Positions 1 to 9,102 of a DNA stretch of 32,387 nucleotides are shown here, piece by piece. A program made the position numbers and the translations under genes. Under the pieces are notes generated by a model, which saw nothing but the letters and a program-made list of their open reading frames with translations, was not told the origin of the DNA and made no database searches. This stretch comes from an uncultured Alphaproteobacteria bacterium (GTDB lineage: Bacteria > Pseudomonadota > Alphaproteobacteria > HIMB59 > GCA-002718135), in assembly GCA_902518985.1 (NCBI GenBank), contig CABYIF010000001.1, positions 72,814 to 105,200 on the forward strand, written 5' to 3'. Each line of letters begins with the position of its first letter. The stretch's first letter is position 1.

Positions 1-4
1 CTAA

Positions 5-1645
5 ATGAAGCAAAATGATAAAAATATAAGCAATGATTATGAAAATCATATTAATTTAGGCATAAAATACATCAAGTCTGGCAACATTGCGAAAGGAATA
101 ACCAAATTAAAATATGCAATTAACTTAAATGATAAAAATTATAAAGCATATATAAATTTAGCCAATGCCTATTTATTATCTAAACAGATAGATAAAGGCA
201 TAAAGCTTCTTTTTGATTTTTTGAATAAAAACAAAACTGAAATTAACGTATTGAATCATTTAGTAAAAATTTGTTTGCAATATAAATTATATGATAAATT
301 GCCTAAAATATTTAAATTTAATAATTCAAATCAATTTAGAGAAAAGGATTTATACTATTTGTATTATGCCCAAGGTTTATTTTATGAGCTAAGATTTGAA
401 AATAAAAATGCTATAAACTCGTATAAATTATCAATATCATCAAATCCTAATTTTTTTAATTCATATGATAAATTATTAAATTTATTGGAACTATCAAATG
501 ATATAATAAATTTTGAAAATTTAATTAAAAAAGCAAATAAAATTTTTCATAATAATAAAACTATACTCTATTATCAGGCTTTACTTAATAATCGAAGAAA
601 GGAATTTAAATTATCAGAAGATATAATTTTAAAAAATAATTTAGAAAATCATTTTAAAAATAAAAATTATGATTTTGAAAGATTATTAAATCTTCAATCA
701 AAAAATAATGAGAAGCTAAAAAATTACAAAATATCATATGATAAAATAATAACAAGAAACAACTTAATTAAAAATTATGAAGAAAATAAAAATTATAATA
801 ATACTGCCATCATAGACAATATTCATAAATATAAAAATTTTTACAACAAGAAAAATGTGAAATTAATTACTAATAAATTAAATTATATAGATGACTCAAA
901 TTTAGTCTTTCTAGTTGCATTCCCAAGATCTGGAACAACGTTATTGGATACAATTTTAAGAACACACTCTAAAATAACAGTATTAGAGGAAGAGCCTTTT
1001 TTAATTAAAGCACGTCACAAATATTTTGAAATGAATGATAATAAATTAGACTCATTGCTAAAAATTACACAGTTACAAAAGGATGATATTAGAAATAGCT
1101 ATTTTAATGAAATAATAAAACAGAAATATGATCGCAAAAAAATCTTAATAGATAAACTTCCATTGTCAATTATTGAATTGGGTTTTATTAAATGTATATT
1201 TCCTTATTCAAAAATTATCCTAGCTTTAAGACATCCTTGTGATGCTGTTTTAAGCTGTTTTTTTAGTTCATTTAAAATAAATGATGCAATGGCTAGTTTT
1301 TTAGATTTTGAAGATACTGTTTCTTTTTATAATGAAGTTTTTAATTTATTTGAATTTTATGAAAATGAATTGGACCTAAGTTTGCATAAAATTAAATATG
1401 AAGAAACCGTAGGAGATTTTGAGAATAGCATTAGAAATTTATTAAAATTTTTAGATCTAGATTATGAAAAACCTCTAGAAAAATTTTACCAAACAGCATT
1501 AAATAGAAACAGAATTTCTACTCCTAGTTATAGTCAAGTTGTAAGCCCACTTTATTTCTCTTCTATAGGACGTTGGAAAAAATACTCAAATTTCATAAAT
1601 CCAGAAAAAAACTTAAAAAAGTGGATTAAAAAATTTAATTATTAG
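5..1645 (+). CDS. TPR-repeat sulfotransferase fusion protein
   Basis: Likely transfers sulfate from PAPS to a glycan, lipid or protein acceptor; the acceptor cannot be told from sequence. The first ~200 residues are helical TPR-like repeats (an early repeat carries NLGIKYIKSGNIAKGI, followed by A-Y-NLANAYL). A sulfotransferase domain starts near residue 298: a hydrophobic strand leads into the PRSGTTLLD 5'-phosphosulfate loop (about 307-315), and LRHPCDAVLS (about 408-417) fits the 3'-phosphate-binding region. This matches the TPR-plus-Sulfotransfer_3 architecture common in marine alphaproteobacteria. An in-frame TAA sits directly before the ATG (TAAATG), so the start is firm and the gene may be coupled to one outside the window. 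The middle (about 200-290) is extremely Lys/Asn rich and low complexity. Its 3' end overlaps a small minus-strand ORF by 11 bp. Confidence 0.85.
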   Translation: MKQNDKNISNDYENHINLGIKYIKSGNIAKGITKLKYAINLNDKNYKAYINLANAYLLSKQIDKGIKLLFDFLNKNKTEINVLNHLVKICLQYKLYDKLPKIFKFNNSNQFREKDLYYLYYAQGLFYELRFENKNAINSYKLSISSNPNFFNSYDKLLNLLELSNDIINFENLIKKANKIFHNNKTILYYQALLNNRRKEFKLSEDIILKNNLENHFKNKNYDFERLLNLQSKNNEKLKNYKISYDKIITRNNLIKNYEENKNYNNTAIIDNIHKYKNFYNKKNVKLITNKLNYIDDSNLVFLVAFPRSGTTLLDTILRTHSKITVLEEEPFLIKARHKYFEMNDNKLDSLLKITQLQKDDIRNSYFNEIIKQKYDRKKILIDKLPLSIIELGFIKCIFPYSKIILALRHPCDAVLSCFFSSFKINDAMASFLDFEDTVSFYNEVFNLFEFYENELDLSLHKIKYEETVGDFENSIRNLLKFLDLDYEKPLEKFYQTALNRNRISTPSYSQVVSPLYFSSIGRWKKYSNFINPEKNLKKWIKKFNY

Positions 1646-1790
1646 TTTTTTTTATATATTTTTTTATTAGCTCAATAGTTTTTAATACTCTATTGTGGTG
1701 TTCTTTGTAGTTTTTTCTGCCACTAGAAATACGTGGATATTTTTTTACTAATTCTAAAATATATTTTGGAGTTTGATTATTTTTGCTCAA
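1635..1790 (-). CDS. candidate 51-residue basic protein downstream of purH
   Basis: A short open frame starts with TTG at 1790-1788 and ends with TAA at 1637-1635. The TTG overlaps the purH stop as TTGA, an arrangement typical of translational coupling. The predicted product is basic and probably helical, with a central stretch reading YILELVKKYPRISSGRKNYK. An in-frame TAG lies two codons upstream of the TTG, so no longer version exists. I do not recognise the family. For: it fills nearly the whole gap between two convergent genes and lacks the low-complexity look of random AT-rich frames. Against: short, non-ATG start and no visible ribosome binding site. It could also be a decayed remnant. 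Confidence 0.4.
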   Translation of the reverse strand: MSKNNQTPKYILELVKKYPRISSGRKNYKEHHNRVLKTIELIKKYIKKTNN

Positions 1791-3298
1791 TGTCTAAAAA
1801 GTCTTTTTTTTGTAAAATATAATGAAATTTTATTCTTTATTGCAAATTTTATAATTTTAATATCATTAATTGAACCAAATGGCTGAGCAACAATTTTGCA
1901 ATTATTCTTTTTAAGCAAACTAATCCCATCAGCAAATGGAAAAAACCCATCAGAGACACAAACATAGTTTTTTGACTTATTGTTTGCCTTCATTTTGTCT
2001 AAAGCAATTTTTAAAGCATCAATTCTATTAGTTTGTCCCATACCTAATCCAATTGTTTTTTTATTAGATGCAAGAACAATAGCATTTGACTTTAAATGTT
2101 TCGCTACTTTCAGAGAAAAAACTAGATCATCAATCGATTTTTTAGATGCTTCTTTTTTAGAGACAAGATTAATAAACTTATGATTAATATCAAAATTATC
2201 ATTAACTTGAATCAATTTTCCAAATATTGTTGACCTAAACTCTTCTTTCTTCCTATTAATTTTGTCTAATTTAATTAAAATTAACTTCTCTTTTTTTATC
2301 AAAATATTCTCAGCTTTTTTATCAAATTTTGGACTCACTAAAATTTCAAAAAAATTTTTATTTATTATGTTGGCCAATTTTGAATTTATTGCTCTATTAA
2401 CTAAAACTATCCCACCAAAAGAACTTTTTTTGTCAGACTCTAAGGCTCTTAAAAATGCTTGTTGAATATTTTTTGCTGAAGCCACAGCACACGGATTTGT
2501 ATGTTTTATAATAACGCACGTTGGTTCTTTAAATTCTATCAGACAGTTGTAACCACTATCAATATCTATAATATTATTATAGCTTATTTCTTTACCATTT
2601 AACTGATACTTAGAAATTGATATTTTATTATTGTTTTCAATTGATGCCTTTTGATGGGGATTTTCTCCATATCTTAATTTAGTTTTATTTAAAAAATTTT
2701 TGTCATTTTTAAAATATCTATAAATATAATGATCATATTCAGAGGTGAGCTTAAAAGTCTTAGTTGCCAACAATCTTCTAAAATTTAAAGTTGTAAGCCC
2801 TTGGTTTTTTCTCAAATTTTGTATTAATTTTTTATAATCACTAATTTGAGTAATTGTTGTAACATATCTATAATTTTTACTTGAAGCTCTTAATAAGCTA
2901 TTACCCCCTATATCAATCATATTGATAGCCAAATTTTCATCTTTAATGATTGAGTATTTCTTAAAAGGATAAAGATTAACAACAACAATATCAATATCTG
3001 GAAAATTTAATTTTCTGAACTCTCTTTTATGTTCTAAACTATCTTTCTTATGTAAAATAGAGCCATAAACTTTTGGATGAAGCGTCTTAACCCTACCGTC
3101 TAAAATTTCTTTGAAACCTGTTAGTTTAGATAAACCAAGACACTTATATCCAAGTTTAATTATTTCTTTACTGGTTGCTCCCGTAGAAACAAAATTATAA
3201 TTAAATTTTGATAAATTACTACATAGATAATCTAAATCACTCTTATCATATACAGATATAAAAGCGAATTTTTGGTTTATATTTTTTCTAACGACCAT
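1787..3298 (-). CDS. purH: bifunctional AICAR transformylase / IMP cyclohydrolase
   Basis: Catalyses the last two steps of de novo purine synthesis: 10-formyl-THF-dependent formylation of AICAR, then ring closure to IMP, in the cytosol. The N-terminal MGS-like cyclohydrolase domain shows FISVYDKSDLDYL near residue 13 and GRVKTLHPKVYGSIL near 68-82. The transformylase domain carries LRYGENPHQKA and the catalytic KHTNPCAVA near residue 265. The C-terminus ends in RLFRH, matching the conserved family ending. At 503 residues it is slightly shorter than the usual ~520. The ATG lies inside the 3' end of the heparinase-like gene (22-bp overlap), so the two are likely cotranscribed. FolD at 26.7 kb supplies the folate branch that feeds this enzyme. 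Confidence 0.97.
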   Translation of the reverse strand: MVVRKNINQKFAFISVYDKSDLDYLCSNLSKFNYNFVSTGATSKEIIKLGYKCLGLSKLTGFKEILDGRVKTLHPKVYGSILHKKDSLEHKREFRKLNFPDIDIVVVNLYPFKKYSIIKDENLAINMIDIGGNSLLRASSKNYRYVTTITQISDYKKLIQNLRKNQGLTTLNFRRLLATKTFKLTSEYDHYIYRYFKNDKNFLNKTKLRYGENPHQKASIENNNKISISKYQLNGKEISYNNIIDIDSGYNCLIEFKEPTCVIIKHTNPCAVASAKNIQQAFLRALESDKKSSFGGIVLVNRAINSKLANIINKNFFEILVSPKFDKKAENILIKKEKLILIKLDKINRKKEEFRSTIFGKLIQVNDNFDINHKFINLVSKKEASKKSIDDLVFSLKVAKHLKSNAIVLASNKKTIGLGMGQTNRIDALKIALDKMKANNKSKNYVCVSDGFFPFADGISLLKKNNCKIVAQPFGSINDIKIIKFAIKNKISLYFTKKRLFRH

Positions 3299-4809
3299 TT
3301 TCTTGTCTGCTTAGTATTATTTATAACTCCTTTAACAACTATTTGTTTTGTAGGAACAGTATAATTTTTATCAACTATTATACTATCTTCTACAACTAAT
3401 TCTGCATCACTTTTAAATAACCACATATTATTTTGTTTTGTTTTTAGAATTACATTTCTTTTACTATTCGTAAAATTATATGAAATGCCATCTACAAGAT
3501 GAAATCTAATGTGATAAAATATTCTATTGTTTGTCTTTTTCAAAGAAATTATTGAGTCCTCACCTAGTATTTTATTACTATTTCTACTAATAATTAATTT
3601 TCTTTTTAAAATTTTATTAAATTTTTTGACATACCCATTATGAGATCCCTCAAAAATTATATTTTTTTCATTTACATCTCGGTTAAACACAACTGACTGA
3701 GGAAATCTTTTATGGGGATTATTTTCTTTGATTTCACTAATATTGGTATTTTGTAAAATTAATGTTGAGTGAGCAGCACTATATCTTAGGTATTCAGGAT
3801 TTTTTCCAAAACTCTCTGTTGCACCACAATTAGTAATTATTTTTTCACCTAAACTGCTAAATTCAAAGGAAAGAGTACCTGCGCTTAAATTATTGCTTAT
3901 ATTATCTTTATTTGGTTGAACAATATCAAAAAAAACTCTTTTTTGTTTGTCAGAATGAAAGGCAATTCCATTATTTATATTTATAAATTTTCTTGATTTT
4001 AAATATTCATCTTTGTTTAAGGACTCGTAAATCAACTTAGTGTAATTATTATTAGATCCATTAAATAATGGAATAGTCCCATCATCATGAAAATATTCAT
4101 TTAAAATTGATTGCATTTTGAATATATTTTCTTCGATTTTTTCAGGTATTTCATTTTTAAAAAATAAAAAAATATTTTTAATTTCATTTAAATTATTCAT
4201 AAACTTTGCATGTTCTAATATATTGTAACTTTTATGCATCCCAATACTATCAATTTGTCTTAAAATGATTAAAACAATAAAATCTATACTTTTTTTATTA
4301 ATACTTTTAAGAATAAAACTGCATAACAAATATGCTTTAATATCGTATGAGGTCAAATCCCCAATTTTTTTATTTTTAATATCATAGTTAATTCTAATCA
4401 TGTGTGTAAATAGCATTTCATTTAACTTTTTAGTTTCTTCTTCGGTAGAAGATGAATTAATAAATTCATAATTATAAACAATATTAAGGAATCTCTTTGA
4501 AGTAAGATCATCAGCCCAGGGAAAGTAAAGCTTATTTTTATTTATTTTGTACCAAGATAAAATATTTTTCTTTGATAGATTTATACCAATTTTTCCTCCT
4601 AATTTTTGGGAAAAATTTAAAAAATCAAAGCTTTGAACATACTTATTGTTTTGTTTAAAAAATTCATTTTTAAAAATAAAAGATTTTACTTGTTTATAAT
4701 TAGTAAAATCCAATTTTTTAAAATTTAGATCTTTAAAAGAGATATTTTTATCAACTTTTGCAAATTTAGAGATAATATAAATAAATATAATTTTTTTAAT
4801 AAGCCTCAT
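3277..4809 (-). CDS. heparinase II/III-family protein
   Basis: Resembles the heparinase II/III-like proteins that sit between rsmB and purH in many alphaproteobacteria. Enzymes of this fold act as polysaccharide lyases, but the substrate of this lineage is unknown. The N-terminal two thirds is a helical toroid-like region (WYKINKNKLYFPWADD near 85, later DDGTIPLFNGS near 245). The C-terminal beta-sandwich contains the family signature RYSAAHSTLIL (about 342-352), whose His lies in the catalytic cleft in relatives. The usual DGGHxSRNP-like stretch is eroded here to DSIGMHKSYN. The N-terminus (MRLIKKIIFIYIIS) is hydrophobic but is not a clear signal peptide. The start overlaps the rsmB stop as ATGA, and the 3' end overlaps purH by 22 bp. 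Confidence 0.75.
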   Translation of the reverse strand: MRLIKKIIFIYIISKFAKVDKNISFKDLNFKKLDFTNYKQVKSFIFKNEFFKQNNKYVQSFDFLNFSQKLGGKIGINLSKKNILSWYKINKNKLYFPWADDLTSKRFLNIVYNYEFINSSSTEEETKKLNEMLFTHMIRINYDIKNKKIGDLTSYDIKAYLLCSFILKSINKKSIDFIVLIILRQIDSIGMHKSYNILEHAKFMNNLNEIKNIFLFFKNEIPEKIEENIFKMQSILNEYFHDDGTIPLFNGSNNNYTKLIYESLNKDEYLKSRKFININNGIAFHSDKQKRVFFDIVQPNKDNISNNLSAGTLSFEFSSLGEKIITNCGATESFGKNPEYLRYSAAHSTLILQNTNISEIKENNPHKRFPQSVVFNRDVNEKNIIFEGSHNGYVKKFNKILKRKLIISRNSNKILGEDSIISLKKTNNRIFYHIRFHLVDGISYNFTNSKRNVILKTKQNNMWLFKSDAELVVEDSIIVDKNYTVPTKQIVVKGVINNTKQTRKWSLEKI

Positions 4810-6077
4810 AAATTTTTCTTTAAATATGCTGCAAAATATCCATCAACGTTATAGTTTTTTACTTTTGTGGGCAAAGTCAGCATATAGTTTTTATTAATAA
4901 ATTTTTTAAAATATTCATTATTACCATCCATAGGGAAATCGTTTAGAGAAAAATTTTCATTTTTTAGAAGAAATTTATCAATCTGATTAACCGTTTCCTC
5001 TTTAATGAAAGAACATACCATATAAAGGATTATCCCATTTGTATTTAAAAGAAGAGATGCTTTTTTTAACAATTTTTCCTGTAAGTCTGTAAGTCTTTTG
5101 AAGTCTGGTTTTTTGGATTTATAAAATATTTCAGGGTTCCTTCTTATAGTCCCTACTGCTGAGCAAGGCGCGTCTAAAATTATGAAATCAAATTTATTTT
5201 GTTTCATCTCTAAAACATCATAATTTGTAACAGTTGCTTTAAATTTCAATCTAATCAAATTTTGTTTCAGTAGTTTTAATCTTTTTTTACTTATATCATT
5301 TATGATAATTGCCTTATTTTTTGACAGAACTTGAAAAGATTTGCCACCAGGAGCAGAGCACAGATCTATAATCCTATTACTAAGAATTTTATTTGATATA
5401 TTTATCAATGGCAAAGATGATGAAAAGTCCTGTACCCACCAATCTCCATTTATAAAAGAGGACATATTAGTTATTTTTATATTATTTTTAGCAAAACCTG
5501 AAACACTTGAAGTGTGATCAATTTCTTCTTCAAAATTTAATAAACTTTTTTTATTTTTGAAAACTAAATGCAGATGAGGTTGTTCACTAAAATTTTGTAA
5601 GAAATTTTTTTTTTCTTTTAATTGTAAGTTATTGGTTTTTTTGGTAAACCAATTTGGTAAATCAGAAAATTTAATTTCAATAAATTTAAGCTTTTCTTTA
5701 TTTTTGGAAACTTGTTTTAATAAAGCATTTACAAATCCTGGATAAATTTTTAGTTTTTTAGCAATTTCTACTGTACAGTCTATTACTGCATATTCTTTAA
5801 ATTCTAAAAAAACAATTTGTGTTATAGCACTGTTAAATAAAATTAATTCATGTAATCTAGACTTCCTTTTAGAGTATAGTTCAATTATTTTTTTTGTGTG
5901 AAAATAAAATCGCATTGAGTTTAGGCAGACGTTGTTTATGAAAGCTATATCTTTTTCATTATTTTTATCAATTTTATCTTTTATAATAGGATCATCAAAT
6001 ATTTTGTTCTGTTTATATATTTCATAAAGAATATTATGAACTGTAATTCTTATATTAACACCTTTTTTAGTTTGCAC
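4806..6077 (-). CDS. rsmB: 16S rRNA m5C967-type methyltransferase (RsmB/Sun)
   Basis: Cytosolic SAM-dependent rRNA cytosine-5 methyltransferase. An N-terminal NusB-like helical domain (about 1-130) precedes the Rossmann methyltransferase domain. Motifs seen: LCSAPGGKSF (SAM-binding motif I, about 240), DAPCSAVGTIRRNPEI (motif IV with its PC dipeptide, about 300), and YMVCSFIKEET (motif VI, about 352, keeping the catalytic Cys although the usual TCS is VCS). The start codon is GTG at 6077-6075, preceded by AGGA six bases upstream; no in-frame ATG lies nearby. It leads a likely operon with the heparinase-like gene (ATGA overlap) and purH. Its promoter region is shared divergently with tdk. Confidence 0.93.
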   Translation of the reverse strand: MQTKKGVNIRITVHNILYEIYKQNKIFDDPIIKDKIDKNNEKDIAFINNVCLNSMRFYFHTKKIIELYSKRKSRLHELILFNSAITQIVFLEFKEYAVIDCTVEIAKKLKIYPGFVNALLKQVSKNKEKLKFIEIKFSDLPNWFTKKTNNLQLKEKKNFLQNFSEQPHLHLVFKNKKSLLNFEEEIDHTSSVSGFAKNNIKITNMSSFINGDWWVQDFSSSLPLINISNKILSNRIIDLCSAPGGKSFQVLSKNKAIIINDISKKRLKLLKQNLIRLKFKATVTNYDVLEMKQNKFDFIILDAPCSAVGTIRRNPEIFYKSKKPDFKRLTDLQEKLLKKASLLLNTNGIILYMVCSFIKEETVNQIDKFLLKNENFSLNDFPMDGNNEYFKKFINKNYMLTLPTKVKNYNVDGYFAAYLKKNL

Positions 6078-6113
6078 ACAATTTCCTAATTAATTTTTTA
6101 CTATTCAGATAAA

Positions 6114-6125
6114 TATACTATAGTA
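6114..6125. promoter_or_regulatory. symmetric -10 region for divergent rsmB and tdk
   Basis: The 71-bp gap between the two divergent starts contains TATACT (plus strand, 6114-6119) merging into TATAGT on the minus strand (6122-6117). The core TACTATAGTA (6116-6125) is a perfect 10-bp palindrome. Distances are plausible for both genes: about 30 bases to the tdk ATG and about 40 to the rsmB GTG. No good -35 hexamer is visible on either side. The motif is seen; promoter function is inferred. Confidence 0.4.
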
Positions 6126-6148
6126 ATAATATTAAAAAAAAATATTTT

Positions 6149-6700
6149 ATGAGAGGAAATTTAGAAACTATAGTAGGAGCAATGTTTGCTGGCAAAACTA
6201 GTGAATTGTTAAAAAGAATACTATGGGCTAAACATCAAAATAAAAAAATTATAGTATTAAAGCCAAGTATTGATAACAGATATTCAAATGAAAAAATAAT
6301 AACTCATAATGATCTCAGCCACGAATGTTATGCAATGACGAGCTGGGATAATGTCCTAAGCGACTTCAAATTTGACTTAAATAATGTTGACGTTGTCTTT
6401 TTAGATGAAATCCAGTTTATGGATACACACGAGACACTTAAAAACGTGGAAGAAATTTTAACTAAAGGAATAGATGTTATTTGTGCAGGTTTAGATCAGG
6501 ACTCAAGAGGAAAACCATGGGAAACTTCATCAATGTTACTAGGCCTTTCTGACAAAATAGTTAAAATATATGGTTTTTGTAATGTTTGCGGGATGGAAGC
6601 AACAAAAACTTATAGAAAAACTCAAGGCGGAGAAAGAACTCAAGTTGGTGCAGCTAACATTTATGAACCAAGATGCCTAAAGCACTGGCAACCCAGATAA
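6149..6700 (+). CDS. tdk: thymidine kinase, type II
   Basis: Phosphorylates thymidine to dTMP with ATP (pyrimidine salvage, cytosol). The P-loop is MFAGKTSELLKRI (residues 12-24), and the Walker B/catalytic segment is FLDEIQFMD near 85-92. A Zn-binding lasso domain has CNVCG near 144 and RCLKHW near the C-terminus, giving the C-x2-C...C-x2-H ligand set of TK1-type enzymes. Length 183 is normal. The ATG follows an AT-rich leader without a clear Shine-Dalgarno. Its stop abuts the acs stop with zero intervening bases, so transcription of the two genes converges head-on. It stands alone on its strand here. Confidence 0.95.
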   Translation: MRGNLETIVGAMFAGKTSELLKRILWAKHQNKKIIVLKPSIDNRYSNEKIITHNDLSHECYAMTSWDNVLSDFKFDLNNVDVVFLDEIQFMDTHETLKNVEEILTKGIDVICAGLDQDSRGKPWETSSMLLGLSDKIVKIYGFCNVCGMEATKTYRKTQGGERTQVGAANIYEPRCLKHWQPR

Positions 6701-8623
6701 TTAATTATTTTGTCTGCCCTCAACTAGCTGGCTCACTACACTTGGATCAGCAAGAGTTGATGTATCACCTAAATTTTCAAAATCATTTGAAGCAATTTTT
6801 CTTAAAATTCTCCTCATTATTTTCCCAGATCGTGTTTTTGGAAGTCCAGAAGCAATATGGATAAAATCTGGTGTCGCAATGGGACCTATCTTTTCACGAA
6901 TAGTCCTTTTAAGATCACTAATCAAACTTTCAGAACTCTCTTCACCAACATTTAAGGAAACATAACAATATAATCCATTCCCCTTAATATCATGCGGATA
7001 TCCAACTACCGCCGCTTCAGCAACTTTAGGATGAGATACAAAAGCACTTTCTATTTCTGCTGTACCTAAATTATGACCAGAAACTATGATAACATCATCT
7101 ACTCTTCCAGTAATCCAGTAATAACCATCATTATCTCTTCTACAACCATCACCAGTAAAATATTTACCATCAAATTGTGAAAAATAAGTTTGAATAAATC
7201 TTTTATGATCACCATAAACAGTTCTCATCTGACCTGGCCATGACCGTTTAACACATAACATACCTTCACATTCCCCTGTTAGTTCTTCACCATCTTTGTT
7301 TACAATACAAGGTTCAATTCCAAAAAATGGCTTAGATGCCGAACCAGGTTTTAATTTTATAGCTCCTGTTTGTGGTGAAATAAGTATACCACCTGTTTCT
7401 GTTTGCCACCAAGTGTCAACAATTGGACACTTAGAATTTCCTGGTACTTCAAAATACCACTTCCAGGCTTCCGGGTTAATTGGTTCACCTACTGTACCTA
7501 ATAATTTTAATGATGATCTGTTTGTTTTTTCTACATGTGAATTACCTTCTCTCATCAATGCTCTAATTGCTGTAGGAGCTGTATAAAATATATTTACCTT
7601 ATGCTTATCAACTATTTGCCAAAAGCGAGAGAAATCCGGGTAATTAGGCACACCCTCAAACATTAATGTAGTTGCGCCATTACTCAGTGGTCCGTAAATA
7701 ATATAACTATGTCCTGTTATCCAACCTATATCAGCAGTACACCAATAAATATCACCAACATTGTAATTGAAAATGTATTCGTGAGTCATAGAAGCATATA
7801 CAAGATAGCCACCAGATGTGTGCATCACTCCTTTTGGTTTTCCAGTAGATCCAGATGTATACAGAATAAATAATGGATCCTCTGCATTGACTATTTCTGG
7901 CTCACAGTAATCTTCAACTGAGTTGATTACTTCATCAAAATAAACATCCCTATTTTCTAAAAAATTAATATTGTTACTTGTTCTTTTAATGACAAGACAT
8001 TTTTTTACATTTGGACACTTTTCTAAAGCTTTATCTACAGTTTGTTTTAGAGGAATAATCTTTCCACCTCTTATACCCTCATCCGCTGTAACAACAAACT
8101 TTGAGTCACAATCTTGAATTCTTCCTGATATAGATTCTGCAGAAAACCCTCCAAAAATTATTGAGTGAACTGCGCCAATTCTTGCACATGCAAGCATTAT
8201 ATAAGCTAGCTCAGGTATCATAGTTAGATAGATTGTAACTCTATCTCCTTTTTTAACACCTATTTTTTTTAGAACATTAGAAGCTTTGCATACATTAAAT
8301 AGTAATTCTCTATAAGTAATTTTTTTAGTTTCTTTAGGATCATCGCCTTCCCATATTATTGCAACCCTATCAGGGTTTTTTTTGGCATGCCTATCTATAC
8401 AATTATATGAAACGTTAAGATTTCCATCTTCAAACCATTTAATTGAGACATCATCTTTAGAATATTTAACGTTTTTTATTTTTGTAAACTTTTTATCCCA
8501 ATCAATTCTATTAGCTTGCTCTCCCCAAAATAAATCATTATTTTCAATTGAGTCTTTATACATGGACTCATATTTCTTAGAATCAATTTTCGCATTACTA
8601 ATCCAATTATCTTCTATTTTCAT
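6701..8623 (-). CDS. acs: acetyl-CoA synthetase (AMP-forming)
   Basis: Activates acetate to acetyl-CoA through acetyl-AMP, feeding external acetate into central metabolism. At 640 residues it is the normal Acs length. Visible are the N-terminal ACAS segment ([15 protein letters not shown], about 33-47), the adenylate-forming P-loop [14 protein letters not shown] (about 255-268), [10 protein letters not shown] (about 403-412), and the C-terminal [13 protein letters not shown] near 600. The Lys of that last motif is the catalytic residue controlled by acetylation in other bacteria. Encoded behind a 55-bp gap from the upstream EVE gene; no strong ribosome binding site precedes the ATG. Its GC content looks higher than the neighbouring glycan genes, as expected for a conserved enzyme. 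Confidence 0.97.
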   Translation of the reverse strand: MKIEDNWISNAKIDSKKYESMYKDSIENNDLFWGEQANRIDWDKKFTKIKNVKYSKDDVSIKWFEDGNLNVSYNCIDRHAKKNPDRVAIIWEGDDPKETKKITYRELLFNVCKASNVLKKIGVKKGDRVTIYLTMIPELAYIMLACARIGAVHSIIFGGFSAESISGRIQDCDSKFVVTADEGIRGGKIIPLKQTVDKALEKCPNVKKCLVIKRTSNNINFLENRDVYFDEVINSVEDYCEPEIVNAEDPLFILYTSGSTGKPKGVMHTSGGYLVYASMTHEYIFNYNVGDIYWCTADIGWITGHSYIIYGPLSNGATTLMFEGVPNYPDFSRFWQIVDKHKVNIFYTAPTAIRALMREGNSHVEKTNRSSLKLLGTVGEPINPEAWKWYFEVPGNSKCPIVDTWWQTETGGILISPQTGAIKLKPGSASKPFFGIEPCIVNKDGEELTGECEGMLCVKRSWPGQMRTVYGDHKRFIQTYFSQFDGKYFTGDGCRRDNDGYYWITGRVDDVIIVSGHNLGTAEIESAFVSHPKVAEAAVVGYPHDIKGNGLYCYVSLNVGEESSESLISDLKRTIREKIGPIATPDFIHIASGLPKTRSGKIMRRILRKIASNDFENLGDTSTLADPSVVSQLVEGRQNN

Positions 8624-8678
8624 GGATTAAGAGTAATTCTAAAACTGATAAATTTCAACAAATAATTTATTATTAAAG

Positions 8679-9083
8679 TCAGATTGACATTTTAATTATT
8701 GTATCCCACTCATTCTTTTTTAAAGGCATTACAGAAAGCCTACTTTGTTTTATTAAAGCAATATTTTTAAGTTTTTTTTCTTTTTTAATTTGATCAAGAG
8801 ACACAGAATTTTTAAGTTTCTTAAATGGCTTCACATCTACTACTACAAATTTTTCTGTTTCATCTGTTGGGTCATTATAGAATTCTTTCACAACTTTAAC
8901 AATTCCTACAACTGATTTATCAGTTACTGAATGATAAAAAAAACATAAGTCATTATTTTTCATTTTTTTTAAATTATTGCGCGCTTGAAAGTTTCTAACA
9001 CCATCCCACATTGATTGTCCCTCTTTAACTTGATCTTCCCATGACCACGCGCTAGGTTCTGATTTTAATAACCAATATTGCAT
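8679..9083 (-). CDS. EVE-domain protein (thymocyte nuclear protein 1-like)
   Basis: The 134 residues make up a complete EVE domain: QYWLLKSEPSAWSWEDQ at the N-terminus, then WDGVRNFQARNNLKKMKNNDLCFFYHS, a pattern diagnostic of the family. EVE domains share the PUA-like fold and are thought to bind modified bases in nucleic acid; no enzymatic role is established for this bacterial group. In many alphaproteobacteria it lies next to tsaD, as here, which supports orthology. Only 19 bases separate it from the tsaD stop, although the order tsaD then EVE on the minus strand usually has gpsA between them. Probably cotranscribed with tsaD. Confidence 0.9.
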   Translation of the reverse strand: MQYWLLKSEPSAWSWEDQVKEGQSMWDGVRNFQARNNLKKMKNNDLCFFYHSVTDKSVVGIVKVVKEFYNDPTDETEKFVVVDVKPFKKLKNSVSLDQIKKEKKLKNIALIKQSRLSVMPLKKNEWDTIIKMSI

Positions 9084-9102
9084 ATAATTTTTTTCATATT
9101 TT

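Noticed and set aside
1646-1786. tRNA or other structured RNA in the purH-sulfotransferase gap
   Set aside because: No cloverleaf, T-loop or GC-rich stem visible; the gap is better explained by the small open frame.
6673-6864. Plus-strand frame crossing the tdk/acs junction
   Set aside because: Shadow of tdk's end and acs antisense; no family features and both overlapping genes are certain.
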